64,000 bases of DNA, from the NCBI GenBank assembly GCA_030323885.1, contig CM059186.1, positions 20,994,998 to 21,058,997 of the forward strand, in the 5' to 3' direction. Source of the stretch: Branchipolynoe longqiensis. Taxonomy: Eukaryota > Annelida > Polychaeta > Phyllodocida > Polynoidae. The notes under the pieces are model-generated. The model was given only the letters and a program-made list of their open reading frames with translations. It searched no databases and was not told where the DNA came from. This document shows positions 10,541 through 20,818 of this stretch, one piece after another (position 1 is the stretch's first letter; the number at the start of each line of letters is the position of its first letter). Position numbers and translations under genes: made by a program.

Positions 10541-11219
10541 GACACATACACACATCACATCCACCTCATATCCCCTTCCCCTCTATGGCCCTGCACAGTA
10601 GGCCTACTTGGTGGGGGGGGAGGGTAATGAGGTCACGAGATTGGCCTAGTTGGTTAATGGCCTCCCTGCATAATGGGTGTTTCAAAGTGAACGCCACAGA
10701 GAACACCACTCAAGAACTTGAAACCCCAATAGGGCTTTTATTGGGCAGTAATGTATTATGCCAGGACCTTGCGTGCCATTGGGCACCTTTCATACACTCT
10801 ATCTACGAGACTATATCAAATGTCACAATGTAGTCTGTGAAGTTGGACACCAAATCCACGCAGTCACACTCTCCTTAACAACCCCCCCCCCCCCCCCCCG
10901 CAGACCACGATAAGCACGCATGACTGCACACAGATGTGGGACCGACGTCAAATTCAAATAGGCTGCTAAGACTGCAAACTGCCAATGTGCGAGAGTAGGG
11001 AAATTATATTTTAACTCATACTATAGTCCAGGCCCTTAGGAGATTATTATGCAGATTTGTCTACAAGCATGAAATTTAGCACATATCATAGCCCAGAACA
11101 TACTAAATGTATAGCTTTTTGGTCATGCCTATCATTGCTGTTGCATGCTGTCGTTCTTCTTCCGCTTCCTCCTCTTCTTCTTATTTTTATTATTTGTATT
11201 ATTATTGTTATATAATCAA
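10541..11219. other. Unassigned; poly-C tract and reverse-strand polyadenylation-like signal
   Basis: Contains G and C homopolymers (10609-10620, 10884-10900). At about 10733 is 'gggcttttattgggc', i.e. aataaaagc on the minus strand. The segment 10660-10860 may be part of an LTR-like repeat, similar in style to 57113-57740, but no matching second copy is seen. The end of the stretch is a TTC/ATT microsatellite (11155-11215). Confidence 0.3.
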
Positions 11220-12310
11220 TCAATCATTAGTTCCATCCTCTAGTCGAGGGTTGGATGCAATGGTTCTCCACTTGTCCCGATGGTGTGCTGTTCTGATAGA
11301 CTGTGAATAATTCAAGCCTGTCCACTGTGAAATATTTGTAAACCATGATGTTCTTGGTCTCCCTCTCCCTCTGCTGCCATTCACCTTCCCTTCCAACAAT
11401 GTACGGTATATTGAACTCTGACGAATGATGTGGCCAAAATAAATATGTTTCTTTGTCTGTATAGTGGCAAACAAGCTTTTCTTATTTTTAATTTTTCTGA
11501 GAACTTCTTTGTTGGTGATCTTCTTTGTCCATGATATTTTCATCATCCTTCGATAAGTCCACATCTCAAATGCTGCTAAACGTTTGTACATTTTCTTAGA
11601 GAATGTCCATGTCTCTGCCCCATACATTAGAGTAGACCACACATAACACTGAAGAATACGCTTCCTTGTTTGTATTAATATCTTACTTGATGTTAACACT
11701 CTATACATTTTGGAGAATGTTGTTCGGGCTATTGTTATCCTTCTTTTAATTTCTTCCTCACATCTCCCATCATTTGTAATCTTTTGTCCGAGATATATGA
11801 ATTCGGATACTTGTTCTATGTTTGTGCCATCTATGGTTATATTGACATTTGGTTTATCTGTCTTTTTACTTATAACCATTGTTTTGGTCTTCCTGGCATT
11901 CATCTTCATGTTGAATAGTATTCCAGCTTTATTGATTCTATTCACTATATCTTGTAGGTTTTTCTCACTGTCTGCTAGTATTACACTGTCATCGGCATAT
12001 CTAAGATTGTTGATGTTCATTTATTTGTTTGTTGTTGTTTTACGTCCTAGCAACATCTAAGGTCATATGAGGACGGTGTTGATGTTCATGCCACCTATTG
12101 TTACTCCCTTGCAATCTTCAATGTGTCTGAAAATCATCTCTGTGTACAGGTTAAAAAGACATGGTGACAATATACACCCCTGTCAAACTCCTCGTTTAAT
12201 CATAACTTCATCCGATAGGCCCTGCTCCATTTTTATAAATGCACGTTGTGTCCAGTATAAGTTCACAATTAGTTTAATGTCTTTGCCATTGACACCAATT
12301 GTTATATAAT
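11220..12310 (-). pseudogene. RTE-like LINE reverse transcriptase, 5'-truncated and broken
   Basis: On the minus strand the frame runs through a QGCILSPCLFNLY block, then LRYADDSVILADS with the YADD catalytic motif, MNARKTKTMVISKK, FIYLGQKITNDG and YGAETWTFSKK. It ends in ISWTKKITNKEVLRKI, FGHIIRQ and GRPRTSW. This order fits the palm-to-C-terminus of RTE-type endonuclease/reverse-transcriptase proteins. A TGA stop sits immediately before QGCILSP (near 12176). A 56-bp SINE tail is inserted at 12021. The endonuclease and RT fingers are missing beyond ~12310, where a TTA microsatellite starts. The 3' end near 11220 carries TGATTGATT repeats. A second copy of the last ~235 bp is at 32871. Confidence 0.8.
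12021..12076 (-). mobile_element. Tail-only SINE-A insertion (56 bp)
   Basis: Only the 3' end of SINE-A is present, from the TTTG tail through cctagcaacatctaaggtca to ggacgg. It is bounded by a perfect 13-bp duplication, tgttgatgttcat (12008-12020 and 12077-12089), so this is a genuine retroposition event, not decay of a longer copy. Confidence 0.9.
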
Positions 12311-12486
12311 GTATGGTTATTATTATTATCACCATTATTATTATTATTATTAACAACAACATCATTATCATTATTATTGTTTATGATAGACCATGGTTCA
12401 TACATGTCTTGAATTGTTATGCTTTCATCGGATTATGTAGCTTTAAGTAGCCACTGTGACAGCAGTTAAAGCTGCATAGTCCCGTG
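12311..12486. repeat. TTA/ATT microsatellite and MITE-S end fragments
   Basis: ATT-type trinucleotide repeat at 12316-12380. Two MITE-S end fragments follow: 12427-12454 (catcggattatgtagcttta) and 12467-12483 (taaagctgcatagtccc). Confidence 0.6.
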
Positions 12487-12787
12487 TAGATAAAAGATTC
12501 ACCCCATACTTCCAGTACAGGGGTGAACGACAACGTAGTCTAAATATGGGCGAAAATAGCGTTAGTATGGAACAACAAGTAGAATGCCTGGCACCAGTGT
12601 CAAATGGTTACTTATATCAGCACAGGGTTGGTGAAATGGGAGAGAATGCAAAAAGACAAGATGGCGGCCAGAGAATGCCGTCGATTTCACTTTTAAATTG
12701 CATTAAAGTATGTTTTATTATATTTTCCAACTCAAAAGTAGCGGGTAAACATGAAGACATATACAAAGAATAAATGTTGCTTCTTAA
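12487..12787 (+). mobile_element. MITE-T, left three quarters
   Basis: Starts TAGATAAAAGATTCACCC and aligns with 62568-62944 and with the complement of 28786-29180. It stops at ttgcttctta, where the foldback element at 12788 begins; the right end is absent. Confidence 0.8.
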
Positions 12788-13166
12788 ACCCCAGTCACAC
12801 GAGGCCTGCGTTCTCGCGACGTCAAAACATCCTCCTTGTGCCCTCCTTACACCCTGATTGAGTGCTGTCGCCGCGAGGACGCCAACCTCCCGGCGTCCAT
12901 TTCGGGAATTGTGGACGCAATGAGGTTGCTGCTGCTGCACATGCAACCTCCTTGCACCCTGTTCCGGCGGCGCCATTCAAAATGGTTGGCGCCCTGGCGC
13001 CGCCCTGGCGCCGCCCTGGCGCTGCCTTGGATTGGCGTGTTGCCGCCGATCTGGCACCCATCTGGCGCCCATCTGGCGCCCATCTGGTGGCGCCAAAATA
13101 TGCAATGCCGCGCTGATTTCTTTTTTTTTTTGGTAGGCACTATGTCGCCGCCCTGGCGCCGGCCTG
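12788..13166. mobile_element. Foldback element, word 'tggcgccc', right end missing
   Basis: Left end ACCCCAGTCACACGAGG after TTA/TAA, like the ends at 8100 and 29818. The interior is built of ctggcgcc/catctggcgccc and related words. The expected right end is not found; SINE-A sequence starts at about 13167. The overlapping proline- and arginine-rich open frames are by-products. Confidence 0.7.
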
Positions 13167-13435
13167 GAGTCAAACCAATGACTTAACAATTAATACGTGT
13201 CACTTCCTAGCCAGGCGCTCGGTATTATTAAGCTAAGGCAAGGACTGGTTGGCTCAGTGTCAGGATAATGTGAGTGGGTGGGATATCAGTTCATGTTGCT
13301 GGCAACCTGTTCTCGCAATGGGGCATCAGACATACATGAGTGCTCACTCTTAGTCTTACAAGTCAGTACCTGTCCTGATATGGCCTTAGATGTTGCCAGG
13401 ATGTAAAACTCCCAACAACCAACCACTAACGTCTG
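13167..13435 (+). mobile_element. SINE-A body and tail, head lost
   Basis: Starts inside the post-head segment (gagtcaaaccaatgactta) and runs to the tail (gatgttgccaggatgtaaaa) at about 13410. Confidence 0.8.
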
Positions 13436-13454
13436 CTCACAGCCCACACAGCAC

Positions 13455-13518
13455 TACCACCCGTCCTGATATGACCTTAGATGTTTCCAGGACGTAAAAC
13501 TCCAACAACCAGCCAACC
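13455..13518 (+). mobile_element. Tail-only SINE-A
   Basis: Begins with cacccgtcctgatatgacc and ends acgtaaaactccaacaacc. It lacks head and body; same truncation zone as 12021-12076. Confidence 0.65.
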
Positions 13519-13768
13519 TGCACACTACCATGTCCGGAAAACAGTTCGCCTCCTCTTTCCTGAGGCAATTACAAATTTCTTTCCTAAAAGTTGCGATGAG
13601 AATTTTGCTCGCACATCCTCTGCCATAATCAGGGCTCTTTAGAATTGGCCGTTTATTGGTGTCCTAATTGGTTCATTAAATTTAATGAGCTGTGGCGCGC
13701 CTTCCATTAAGCCAGATTAGTTAGCCTGATGCAGTGTTAACATGGAACACAGTCTGCTCACACGGACC

Positions 13769-14238
13769 TTAAAGTTGCATAGTCCAATGAAATATCAAAT
13801 TTTCAAAACCAAATCAATTATCTGGATTTGATTTTACATATCTAACTTAGATACTGATGCACTTATTAAGCAATTGTTTCTACGTAGAAGGGAATACTGA
13901 GTCAATTTAACAGAACCTGTTACTGCAGAAGTCTATGGTGTCAGAGTTTTGACAAGCTTGCCAAAACTAATTTTCAATGTTTGCACTCAAAATATCTCAA
14001 AAGTTTACCACTTAAAATAAAAGTAACTTTGAACTAATGTAAAGTAGATACTAGTGATCGATCTAATATATTTATCTCAGAAAAAATACAACTTTAAAGT
14101 TGCATACTCTGATGGTTTTGAGTTTCTGTCACTTTTCTGAGATAAATATATTAAACTGATTGTTATAATTGGCCTTACTTTAGTTTCAACTACTATTTGT
14201 TTTAAATGGCTAAGTTTTGAGATATTAAAAAAAAAATG
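13769..14238. mobile_element. Two abutting MITE-S copies
   Basis: A complete-length minus copy (13769-14091) starts ttaaagttgcatagtccaat. It is followed directly by the left part of a plus copy (14093-14238, aaagttgcatactctgatgg), which is cut where SINE-B begins. Confidence 0.75.
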
Positions 14239-14244
14239 TATAGC

Positions 14245-14510
14245 TTGTTTTATTTAACACCTCGAGCGCATTGATTTTTTATCATTGCCTATTTGACGTC
14301 AAACATATGGTCATTCTGACATATTTCTTTGGAGGAAACCTGCTGTCGCTCCATAGGCTACTCTTTCTGATAAACAGCAAGGGGTCTTTTATATGCACTT
14401 TCCCACAGACAAGACAGCACATACCACAGCCTTTGATGAACTAGTTGTGGACCACTGGTTGGAACGGAAAATGGGTGCAAATGGGTCCACTGAGCAGAAT
14501 CGAGGGCTAT
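14245..14510 (-). mobile_element. SINE-B, minus copy lacking the head
   Basis: Tail first (tgttttatttaacacctcg), then gtcttttatatgcactttcc and gtccactgagcagaatcg. The tRNA-like head is missing. Confidence 0.85.
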
Positions 14511-15117
14511 TTTAAATGCAAAGGTGCTAAATTCAGTAAATGGCACCAATGGGCATCTAACAATAGCCACATACACACATAGTCATTTACTCACAGTTGG
14601 TATTAGCGGTTAATAAGGGTATTATTCCAGGTTCTGCTAATCCCGACTGAAGCAGAGATGGCAACTGCTCCGCTTTTGTAGGAAGACTTCCGATTTTGCC
14701 TACTCTCTTCCGATATTATGATTCCATGTGCAAATCTCCAGATTTTCGCTCTCACCCACCTAAAAAAAGAATCAGCTAATACGAAAGGCAAAGTCAGCTA
14801 CTTACAGCAGCTTAAAGACATCAGCAGCTCAAGATGGCAAGCAGAGCCTAGGAAATGACTCATAGACACGTGGTGGACTACCTGGTGGGACTTGTATGAA
14901 AAAGTATATAATATAACTAAATATATTATATTATATATTGTATGATTATACTATGTCATATTATATGTCCGATTGTCGTGCCATGTTTTTTTGGACAAAA
15001 ACTTATCTACCTAATAAAATGTTAAAATATTCCTATGTTTGGTCACACAATGTTGGCATCCCTGCTGATTCCGAGACGCAACACACCAGGTCTCAGCTGA
15101 AGCTTACATAGATTTGG
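14511..15117. other. no recognised feature
   Basis: Mixed sequence with a TA-rich stretch at 14905-14965. No family recognised. Confidence 0.5.
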
Positions 15118-15460
15118 TTGATTGTTGGAGTTTTACATCCTGGCAACATGTAAGGTCATATCAAAATGGGTACCGACTTGTGCCAGTGCACACTCATGAC
15201 AACTTTGTAGTGCTGCCCCACTGGGAGACTAGGCTGCCAGCACCATGACATGATATCCCACTCAGTCCCATTATCCTGACACTGAGCCAACCAGTCCTTC
15301 CCATATATCCTAATAATGCCGAGCGTTTGGCTAGTAAGTGACAAGTACCAATCTTTAAGTCATTGGTTTGACTCAACCAGGGTTCGAACCCGCGTGTTTG
15401 AATCCCACGATCGACCAAAGCGGGAGACGGATGCTCAACTCATTTGGCCATCCCATCTGG
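15118..15460 (-). mobile_element. SINE-A, minus copy, type-2 head
   Basis: Tail at 15120-15160 (gttggagttttacatcctgg). The head contains cgaacccgcgtgtttgaatc and ends ggccatcccatctgg. Confidence 0.85.
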
Positions 15461-15514
15461 TTGCTTCCATAGAAGTTGATAGCCTCTTCCAGCCCTATCT
15501 TTCACTACAGGGCA

Positions 15515-16195
15515 TGTTACAGTTGCATGTTCTGATGGTTTTGATTTTCTATCATTATTTTAGATGCATATATCAATTTGATCAGAATAATCTATCTTAC
15601 TTTAGTTTGAAGGAATTTTATTTTAAAAGGCTAAAGCTAAGATTCCTTATATGCGGTATGCGGCATGCGGTATGCGAATGGGAGGATTCCTTCTACGCGG
15701 TATGCGGCAAGCGTCTCCCCACCACCACCACTACCATATGTTTCCCCTCAGCACCCATGTGTGTGACCGTTCCATAATGATCAGTCGCCTCTCCTCATCT
15801 AAAACTAATGGACACGTGCGCCTGAGGTTTCTATTCGCATACCGCATGCCGCACCGATTGATTGCTACAGGGACCGATCGAGTTGCCGCATTCGTATTCG
15901 CATACCGTGTGTAAGGAATGCAGCCCATTGACTTCAAGGCATTTCGATTTTTTGCCGCATTCGCATTCGCATGCCGCATGCCACATGTAAGGAATCTTAG
16001 CTTAAGGAGAGAGCTATTTAAAGGGCAAAACTTGGAAGGTTAATTGTGGGCATGCACATCTGAATTTTGATGTGCATGCCAAAATTAATTTTGCATCCTT
16101 TCACTTCAAATCACTCCAAGGTTAGCCATTCAAAATAAAAGTTACTTCAAAGGAAAGTAAGGTAGATTATAACGACCAACCTAATATAATATCCT
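15515..16195. mobile_element. Degraded MITE-S sequence hosting a foldback element
   Basis: Plus-oriented left part (cagttgcatgttctgatggt at 15521) is interrupted at 15635-16002. Beyond it, MITE-S text appears in the other orientation (atgccaaaattaattttgca, then ttacttcaaaggaaagtaag). The region is probably two overlapping copies. Confidence 0.55.
15635..16002. mobile_element. Foldback TIR element, word 'gcggtatgcggcat'
   Basis: Ends AGCTAAGATTCCTTATATG and the near complement CATGTAAGGAATCTTAGCT, flanked by TAA (15632-15634 and 16003-16005). The arms repeat gcggtatgcg/gcatgcgg. The central ~120 bp (gcctctcctcat...taatggacac and tgattgctacagggaccgat) are unique and shared, inverted, with 40027-40600. 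Confidence 0.85.
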
Positions 16196-16197
16196 TA

Positions 16198-16548
16198 AAG
16201 CTGCATAGTCCGATGAAAATAAAAAAAATTCAAAACCAAAACAATTATCTAAATTTGATTCTACATATCTAACTTAGATACTGGTGCAGTTATTAAACAT
16301 TTATCACCACATAGAAGGAAATACTGAGGCAATTCAATAGAACCTGTTACTGCAGAAGCCTATGGGGTCAGAGTTTTGACAAGCTTGCCAGAATTAATTC
16401 TGCATGGTTCCACTTCAAATATCTCAAAAGTTAGCCACTTAAAATAAAAGTTACTTCAAGTTAAAGTAAGATACATAATAACGATCAACCTAATGTATTT
16501 ATCTCAGAAAATTTCAGAAACTCAAAACCATCGGACGATGCAACTTTA
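16198..16548 (-). mobile_element. MITE-S, complete
   Basis: Left end ttaaagctgcatagtccgat, right end catcggacgatgcaacttta. Internal blocks (tctgcatggttccacttcaa and similar) align with other copies. Possible TTAA flanks. Confidence 0.85.
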
Positions 16549-16878
16549 ACTTAAACCTGTGCTGTCTAGCAGGTTTTGGGAGGTGATGGATTCTTTTCTT
16601 CTGTACTGCTCTTTAGTAATGGTAGAGGCGACCGGACGCGGTGGCCGAATCGGTAGAGCGCAGGCTCCCCGTGCGGAAAATTGGGAGTTCGAAAACCCAG
16701 CCGAGTCAATCCAATGACTTACAAAATTGATCCTTGTCAGCACCTATCCTGGTGCTAGGCATTACTAGAATAGGGAACAAGAGGTGGTTCGCTCAGTATC
16801 CGGATAATGTGACTGAGTTGGATATTGGTTCATGGTGCCAGCGGCCTGGTCTCCGAGTGGTCACTGTGAGTGCACAAT

Positions 16879-17626
16879 GGAGGCATTCGACTGGGCCCTT
16901 TCTATCCGCAAAATTTACGGATGGATCCACAACACACATCCGAATCAAATGTATAGTAACGGGTATTAAGCTGTATTCACACGGGCGAGTTAAAATGCCT
17001 CACGTAAAACCACTTGCCTAGTTCGCTTTACATTTGCCGTGTGAATGCACGGCTGAGGCGTTTTAGGGCTGAATCGATTCATATAAATCGTTTAATGTAA
17101 AACGCTTACCAAGGTGGTCTACAGGAACCGATCTATGCTGAATCGTTTTATTTATGACATCACACGCATGCGCAGTCGAGGGAAACGTGACAGTCGAGAC
17201 CTGAGTGTGTTGACTTTCCGATAAATTTGCTTTATGAACCTGCTAGCTGTGCACATATATTTCTTTCATGATTTATTTTTAGGGTTTCACTGCCCAGCAG
17301 AAGTTTTGACTGTTCCAAACCAATACGATTCAGTCCATGCATATCTAGGTCGAACCCACACTCTCTCGGCCGACTTCGATGAACCCAAACTGGTGCTGGT
17401 TAGTCTGGACTTGCTCATGCGCAGATATCCACTTCCGCCTTAAACCGATTCAAAGCACTGCCCGTGTGAATGCGAAACACTTTCAAACTCGGTCCGTGTG
17501 AATGCGCATCTAAATCGATTCATATGATTCGCCTTGTCTAAATTGCTTTAAACTTTTCCCGTGTGAATACGGCTTAAGTAACGAATATTTTGATATTCGC
17601 ATAGAGAAGCCCAGTCGAATGCCTCC
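16879..17626. mobile_element. TIR element with AAT flanks, itself carrying a second element
   Basis: Ends GGAGGCATTCGACTGGGC and GCCCAGTCGAATGCCTCC are exact complements. Flanking AAT at 16876-16878 and 17627-17629 fits a 3-bp duplication, and removing it restores the SINE-A consensus. Another TIR element occupies 16970-17573. Confidence 0.8.
16970..17573. mobile_element. TIR element, ends GCTGTATTCACACGGG
   Basis: Complementary ends (gctgtattcacacgggc and cccgtgtgaatacggc), flanked by TTAA on both sides. Arms repeat words such as aatcgatt and cgtgtgaatg. The centre (cgagacctgagtgtgttgac to cagaagttttgactgttcc) is shared with 18822-19374. Confidence 0.75.
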
Positions 17627-17826
17627 AATGTTACAAGTCGGTACCGGTCATGATATGACCATGGATGTTGCTAGGACATGAAGCCCAAACCGACAACCAG
17701 ATTTGGTAGAGGGAGTTCCTGCTTTATCCTGAGTGAGGAGATTGGTTCTTGGGCATTGCAATGGTGCATGTGGACTGTAGTGGTCGTGGTCGGGGAGGGA
17801 TTTCAGGGCGGCTTGATTTATTTTTT

Positions 17827-18548
17827 AAAGCTGCACAGTCCGATGAAACATCAAATTTTCACAACCAAAAAAACTCACCTAAATTTGATTCTACATATCC
17901 AACGTAGATATTTATGCACTTATTAAATATGTGTTGCCACACATAAGGGAATACCGAGGCAATTTAATAGAACCTGTTACTGCATAACCCTATGGTGTCA
18001 GAGTTTTTGGAATGCTTGCCGAAATTAATTGTGTGTGCCTGCGCTTCAAATTTCTCAAAGGTTTGCCATTTAAAATAAAAGTTACTTCAAAGTAAAGTAA
18101 GGTACATTGTAAGAATCAGTTTAATATATTTATCTCAGAAACATTTACTGGACATGGTGGCTGAATCGCTAGAGTGTGGGCTTCGCGTATAGGAGATCAG
18201 GAGTTCGGTTCCCGGTTTAGTCAAGCCAATGACTTATAAAATTGATACTTGTTGCTTCTTAGCCAGCTGCTCGGCATTAATAGGATAGAGCTTTCGCCAT
18301 TAAAGTTGTCTGATGGTTAGCTCAGTGTCAGGATAATGTGACTGAGTGTGATATATGTTCATGGTGCTGGTGGCCTGATTTCCCAGTGGCGCAGCACTAT
18401 AATTATATAAAATCGCCATGAGTGTGCACTGTCACAAGTCAGTAGCTGTCCTGATATGATCTTAGATCTTGTCAGGACGTAAAACTCCAACAACCAACCA
18501 ACAGAAAAATTACACAAACTCAAAACCATCGGACCATGCAACTTTAAC
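17827..18548 (-). mobile_element. MITE-S split by SINE-A
   Basis: Left end ttaaagctgcacagtccgat, right end catcggaccatgcaactttaa. Interrupted at about 18148-18503 by a plus-oriented SINE-A. Confidence 0.8.
18148..18503 (+). mobile_element. SINE-A inside MITE-S
   Basis: Head (ggacatggtggctgaatcgc) through tail (acgtaaaactccaacaacca). Imperfect direct repeat cagaaacattta / cagaaaaattac at the borders. Confidence 0.8.
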
Positions 18549-18821
18549 GGCGACAGCGGCCCACGCTGTCCAATGTGGGACAAGTGTTCCGCCCAAAGCA
18601 AGCAAATAAGCGGGCACATGCCCACCGGGCATACTGCACCGCCTCACCACTAATCAAATAGCCATGGTATTGGACTGGGGCTGCCAATCTAGACGCGCGG
18701 CAGTGGCGCAGTACTGGGAGGCAGTGGGGGAAGCTTTGGTTTGCGCGTGGGTGTGGTGTGTGGTGTGATTGTGTGTGTGTATGTGTGTGTGTGTGGTGAG
18801 AGTGCGTGTTTGTGAGACATA
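18549..18821. other. no recognised gene; TG-rich stretch
   Basis: Unassigned sequence with a tgtgtgtgtatgtgtgtgtg run at 18770-18796. Confidence 0.5.
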
Positions 18822-19374
18822 AGCCGTGTTCACACGGGCAATGTAAATCGATTCGTAGAAAGCGACTTGCCTAGTTCGACGCACATTTCCCGTGTGAACG
18901 GGCGTCTGAGTCGAATTAGGGCTGAATCAATTTCTGTGATGCGCATTCTGTAAACCACCTCTCGAGGTAGTTTCTGTGAGGCGATTTCTGTGAGGCGATT
19001 TATTTTGCCCGTGTGGACGCAACCGACTTACGTGAGGCGGATTAAGGACGTGACAGTCGAGACCTGAGTGTGTTGACTTTCCGGTAAATTTGCTGTATGA
19101 AGCTGCGAGCTGTGCACAGATATTTTTTTCATAATTTATTTTTAGGGTTTCACTGCCCAGCAGAAGTTTTGACCGTTCCAAACCAATACAATTCAGTACA
19201 TACATATCTAGGTCTCGTGGTGACGTTGCCTAATTGAAAACTGGCGCTGGACTTGCTCATGCGCAGATATCCACTTCCGCCTTCAAGCGCTGCCCGTGTG
19301 AATGGGCCGCTAATTCGACTCACCTGATTCGATTTGTCTAATTCGCTTCACATTTTGCCCGTGTGAACACGGCT
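18822..19374. mobile_element. TIR element, ends AGCCGTGTTCACACGGGCA
   Basis: Exact complementary ends of about 19 bp. Internal segment 19050-19205 is highly similar to 17190-17340, so this is the second copy of the family at 16970. ATA lies on both sides. Confidence 0.8.
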
Positions 19375-19569
19375 ATACAGGGAGAAAGAAAACTACAGAA
19401 AGAGTGAGAAATACAGAGAGAAATACACAGAGAGAAATACAAAGACAGAGAGTGTGTGTGGGAGATATATATATAAATACATATATATATATATATATAT
19501 ATGAAGTGGGCGAGACTACTCCTCCCATTCGCATACCGCATGCTGCATACCGCGATTAGTAGGGTGAGT
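19375..19569. repeat. GA/TA microsatellites and a fragment of a foldback element
   Basis: agagagaaatacaca repeats (19380-19450) and TA repeat (19466-19502). At 19513-19550 is a fragment (cctcccattcgcataccgca) matching the arm of 15635-16002. Confidence 0.7.
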
Positions 19570-19571
19570 GG

Positions 19572-19762
19572 GTGGAGGAGAAATGGTGTGATCATTCAGG
19601 GCAGAAGGAGGCGAGTGGCTTAGGAGCATGGAAGCGTCCGGTTATAAGGCCGCGAGGGGGAAGGGGGGGGTTACGTAATAGCGCAACGGTTAGGGCAGGA
19701 GGGCGATAGAGGGGTCCTCCTCCCCCGCCACGAATCACACGCAATGCAAGCATTACGACCGA
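19572..19762 (-). repeat. Terminal direct repeat, left copy
   Basis: Matches 24346-24550 through aggcgagtggcttaggagca, gcgcaacggttagggcagga and cattacgaccgat. A TATA-like ccttataacc lies within it on the minus strand. A polyadenylation-like aataaagt (minus strand) lies at about 19805, just inside the repeat, where a transcript would end. Confidence 0.85.
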
Positions 19763-19988
19763 TACGTGGCGAAGGAGGAGAAGAAGGCAGGAGTTGGAAT
19801 AACCACACTTTATTCAAGAGGGAATGCAGATAACATATAAAGTGTGAGAGTCGAATGGCAATCAATGAGTATGATATAAAGGTAAATCAATCAATGTCTT
19901 AAGGTATAGTATATATAGTCAATAATGAGTAAGAGTAAGATAAGGTATGTACAAAGTCAAGGTTATAGTTCGGAGCGAGTGTCAAATG

Positions 19989-20690
19989 TCAATGGGAAGG
20001 GAGGCGCCCCGAAGAGCCCTCCACCAATACGGAGGCGAGGGCTCGAGGGGCGCCTGAGGCGGCGAGGCGCGGGATGTATGCGTGGACGGCATCGGAGGTC
20101 CAGGTCCCCTGGGCCATTATGTCAGCGAGAGGGACTCCCGCCCTCTGGCAAGCCTGGGCCGTGCCCCGGCGGAGGCTGTGGAGGGTGTAGCCATCCGGGG
20201 CGGGCACCCCAAGGGCTTTCAGGGAGCCTCGGAGGATGGAGGTGAGGGTCCGAGGGTCCAGGGGGCGGCCAGAGGGCACGATGAAGGCCGGGTCAACATC
20301 GGCGGCGGGGATGAGGGCCACGGAGGCTGCCCATGCGGCGACCGGGCATAAGGCTCGGCCTGGGGAGGCGGGGATGAAGAGGGCGACCGCCCCCGAGGGG
20401 AGGGAGATCGTCTTGGATGTCTGGAGGGTCACTCGGAGGCCCCCGGGGGCGGGCGCGACATCGGCGCGGGTGATGGTGTGAGGGCCGCCCCAGACCTCGG
20501 GGCTGGGCGAGAGTAGGCTGGACTGCCGGAGCATCCCGTAGTACCCAAGGAGGAGGGCGGCCTGAGGGACCACACCCGAGGGGTCGGCGCCGGCAAGGTG
20601 GGTGGCGACGGCCGCGAGGCAGGATGGAGTCAACGGGGGGGCAGGGCGAGCAACGTGGGCGGCCGCACCCCCCCGGGCGACGTCTCACGC
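19989..20690 (-). pseudogene. Tyrosine recombinase domain of the GC-rich element
   Basis: The minus-strand frame shows LLGYYGMLRQSSLL (first catalytic Arg). The C-terminal catalytic block is TLHSLRRGTAQACQ (His-x-x-Arg), followed by a TW and a final Tyr in AVHAYIPRL. All residues of the R...HxxR...Y set are present. The recombinase would integrate the element cDNA. Upstream, the same frame is cut by a TGA near 20690 (after FTSRLA) and the preceding N-terminal residues are still recognisable, so a nonsense change has split it. Confidence 0.8.
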
Positions 20691-20818
20691 GAGGCGCGAG
20701 GTGAAGGCGGAGGGGTCGCCCCCGGCGGCCTCGACCCAGGAGCGCGCTCCGGTGATGGCGTTGCGCACTGAGGCGCGCGCGATGGCGTGGGCGTGAAGGG
20801 AGGCGGTGTAGGCTGGAG

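Larger units (their letters stand above)
16628..17700 (+). mobile_element. SINE-A, plus copy split by nested TIR elements
   Basis: The head (cgcggtggccgaatcggtag) and body run to 16878. The copy resumes at 17627 with atgttacaagtcggtacc and ends near 17690 (gttgctaggacatgaag). The interruption is flanked by AAT. Confidence 0.85.

Noticed and set aside
9073..10833. Open frames of up to 426 residues rich in Cys and Val
   Set aside because: They are translations of a TG/TCTG array, open in several frames on both strands, with no domain.
12836..13189. Arg/Pro/Ala-rich frames near 13 kb
   Set aside because: They follow the tggcgccc words of the foldback element at 12788.
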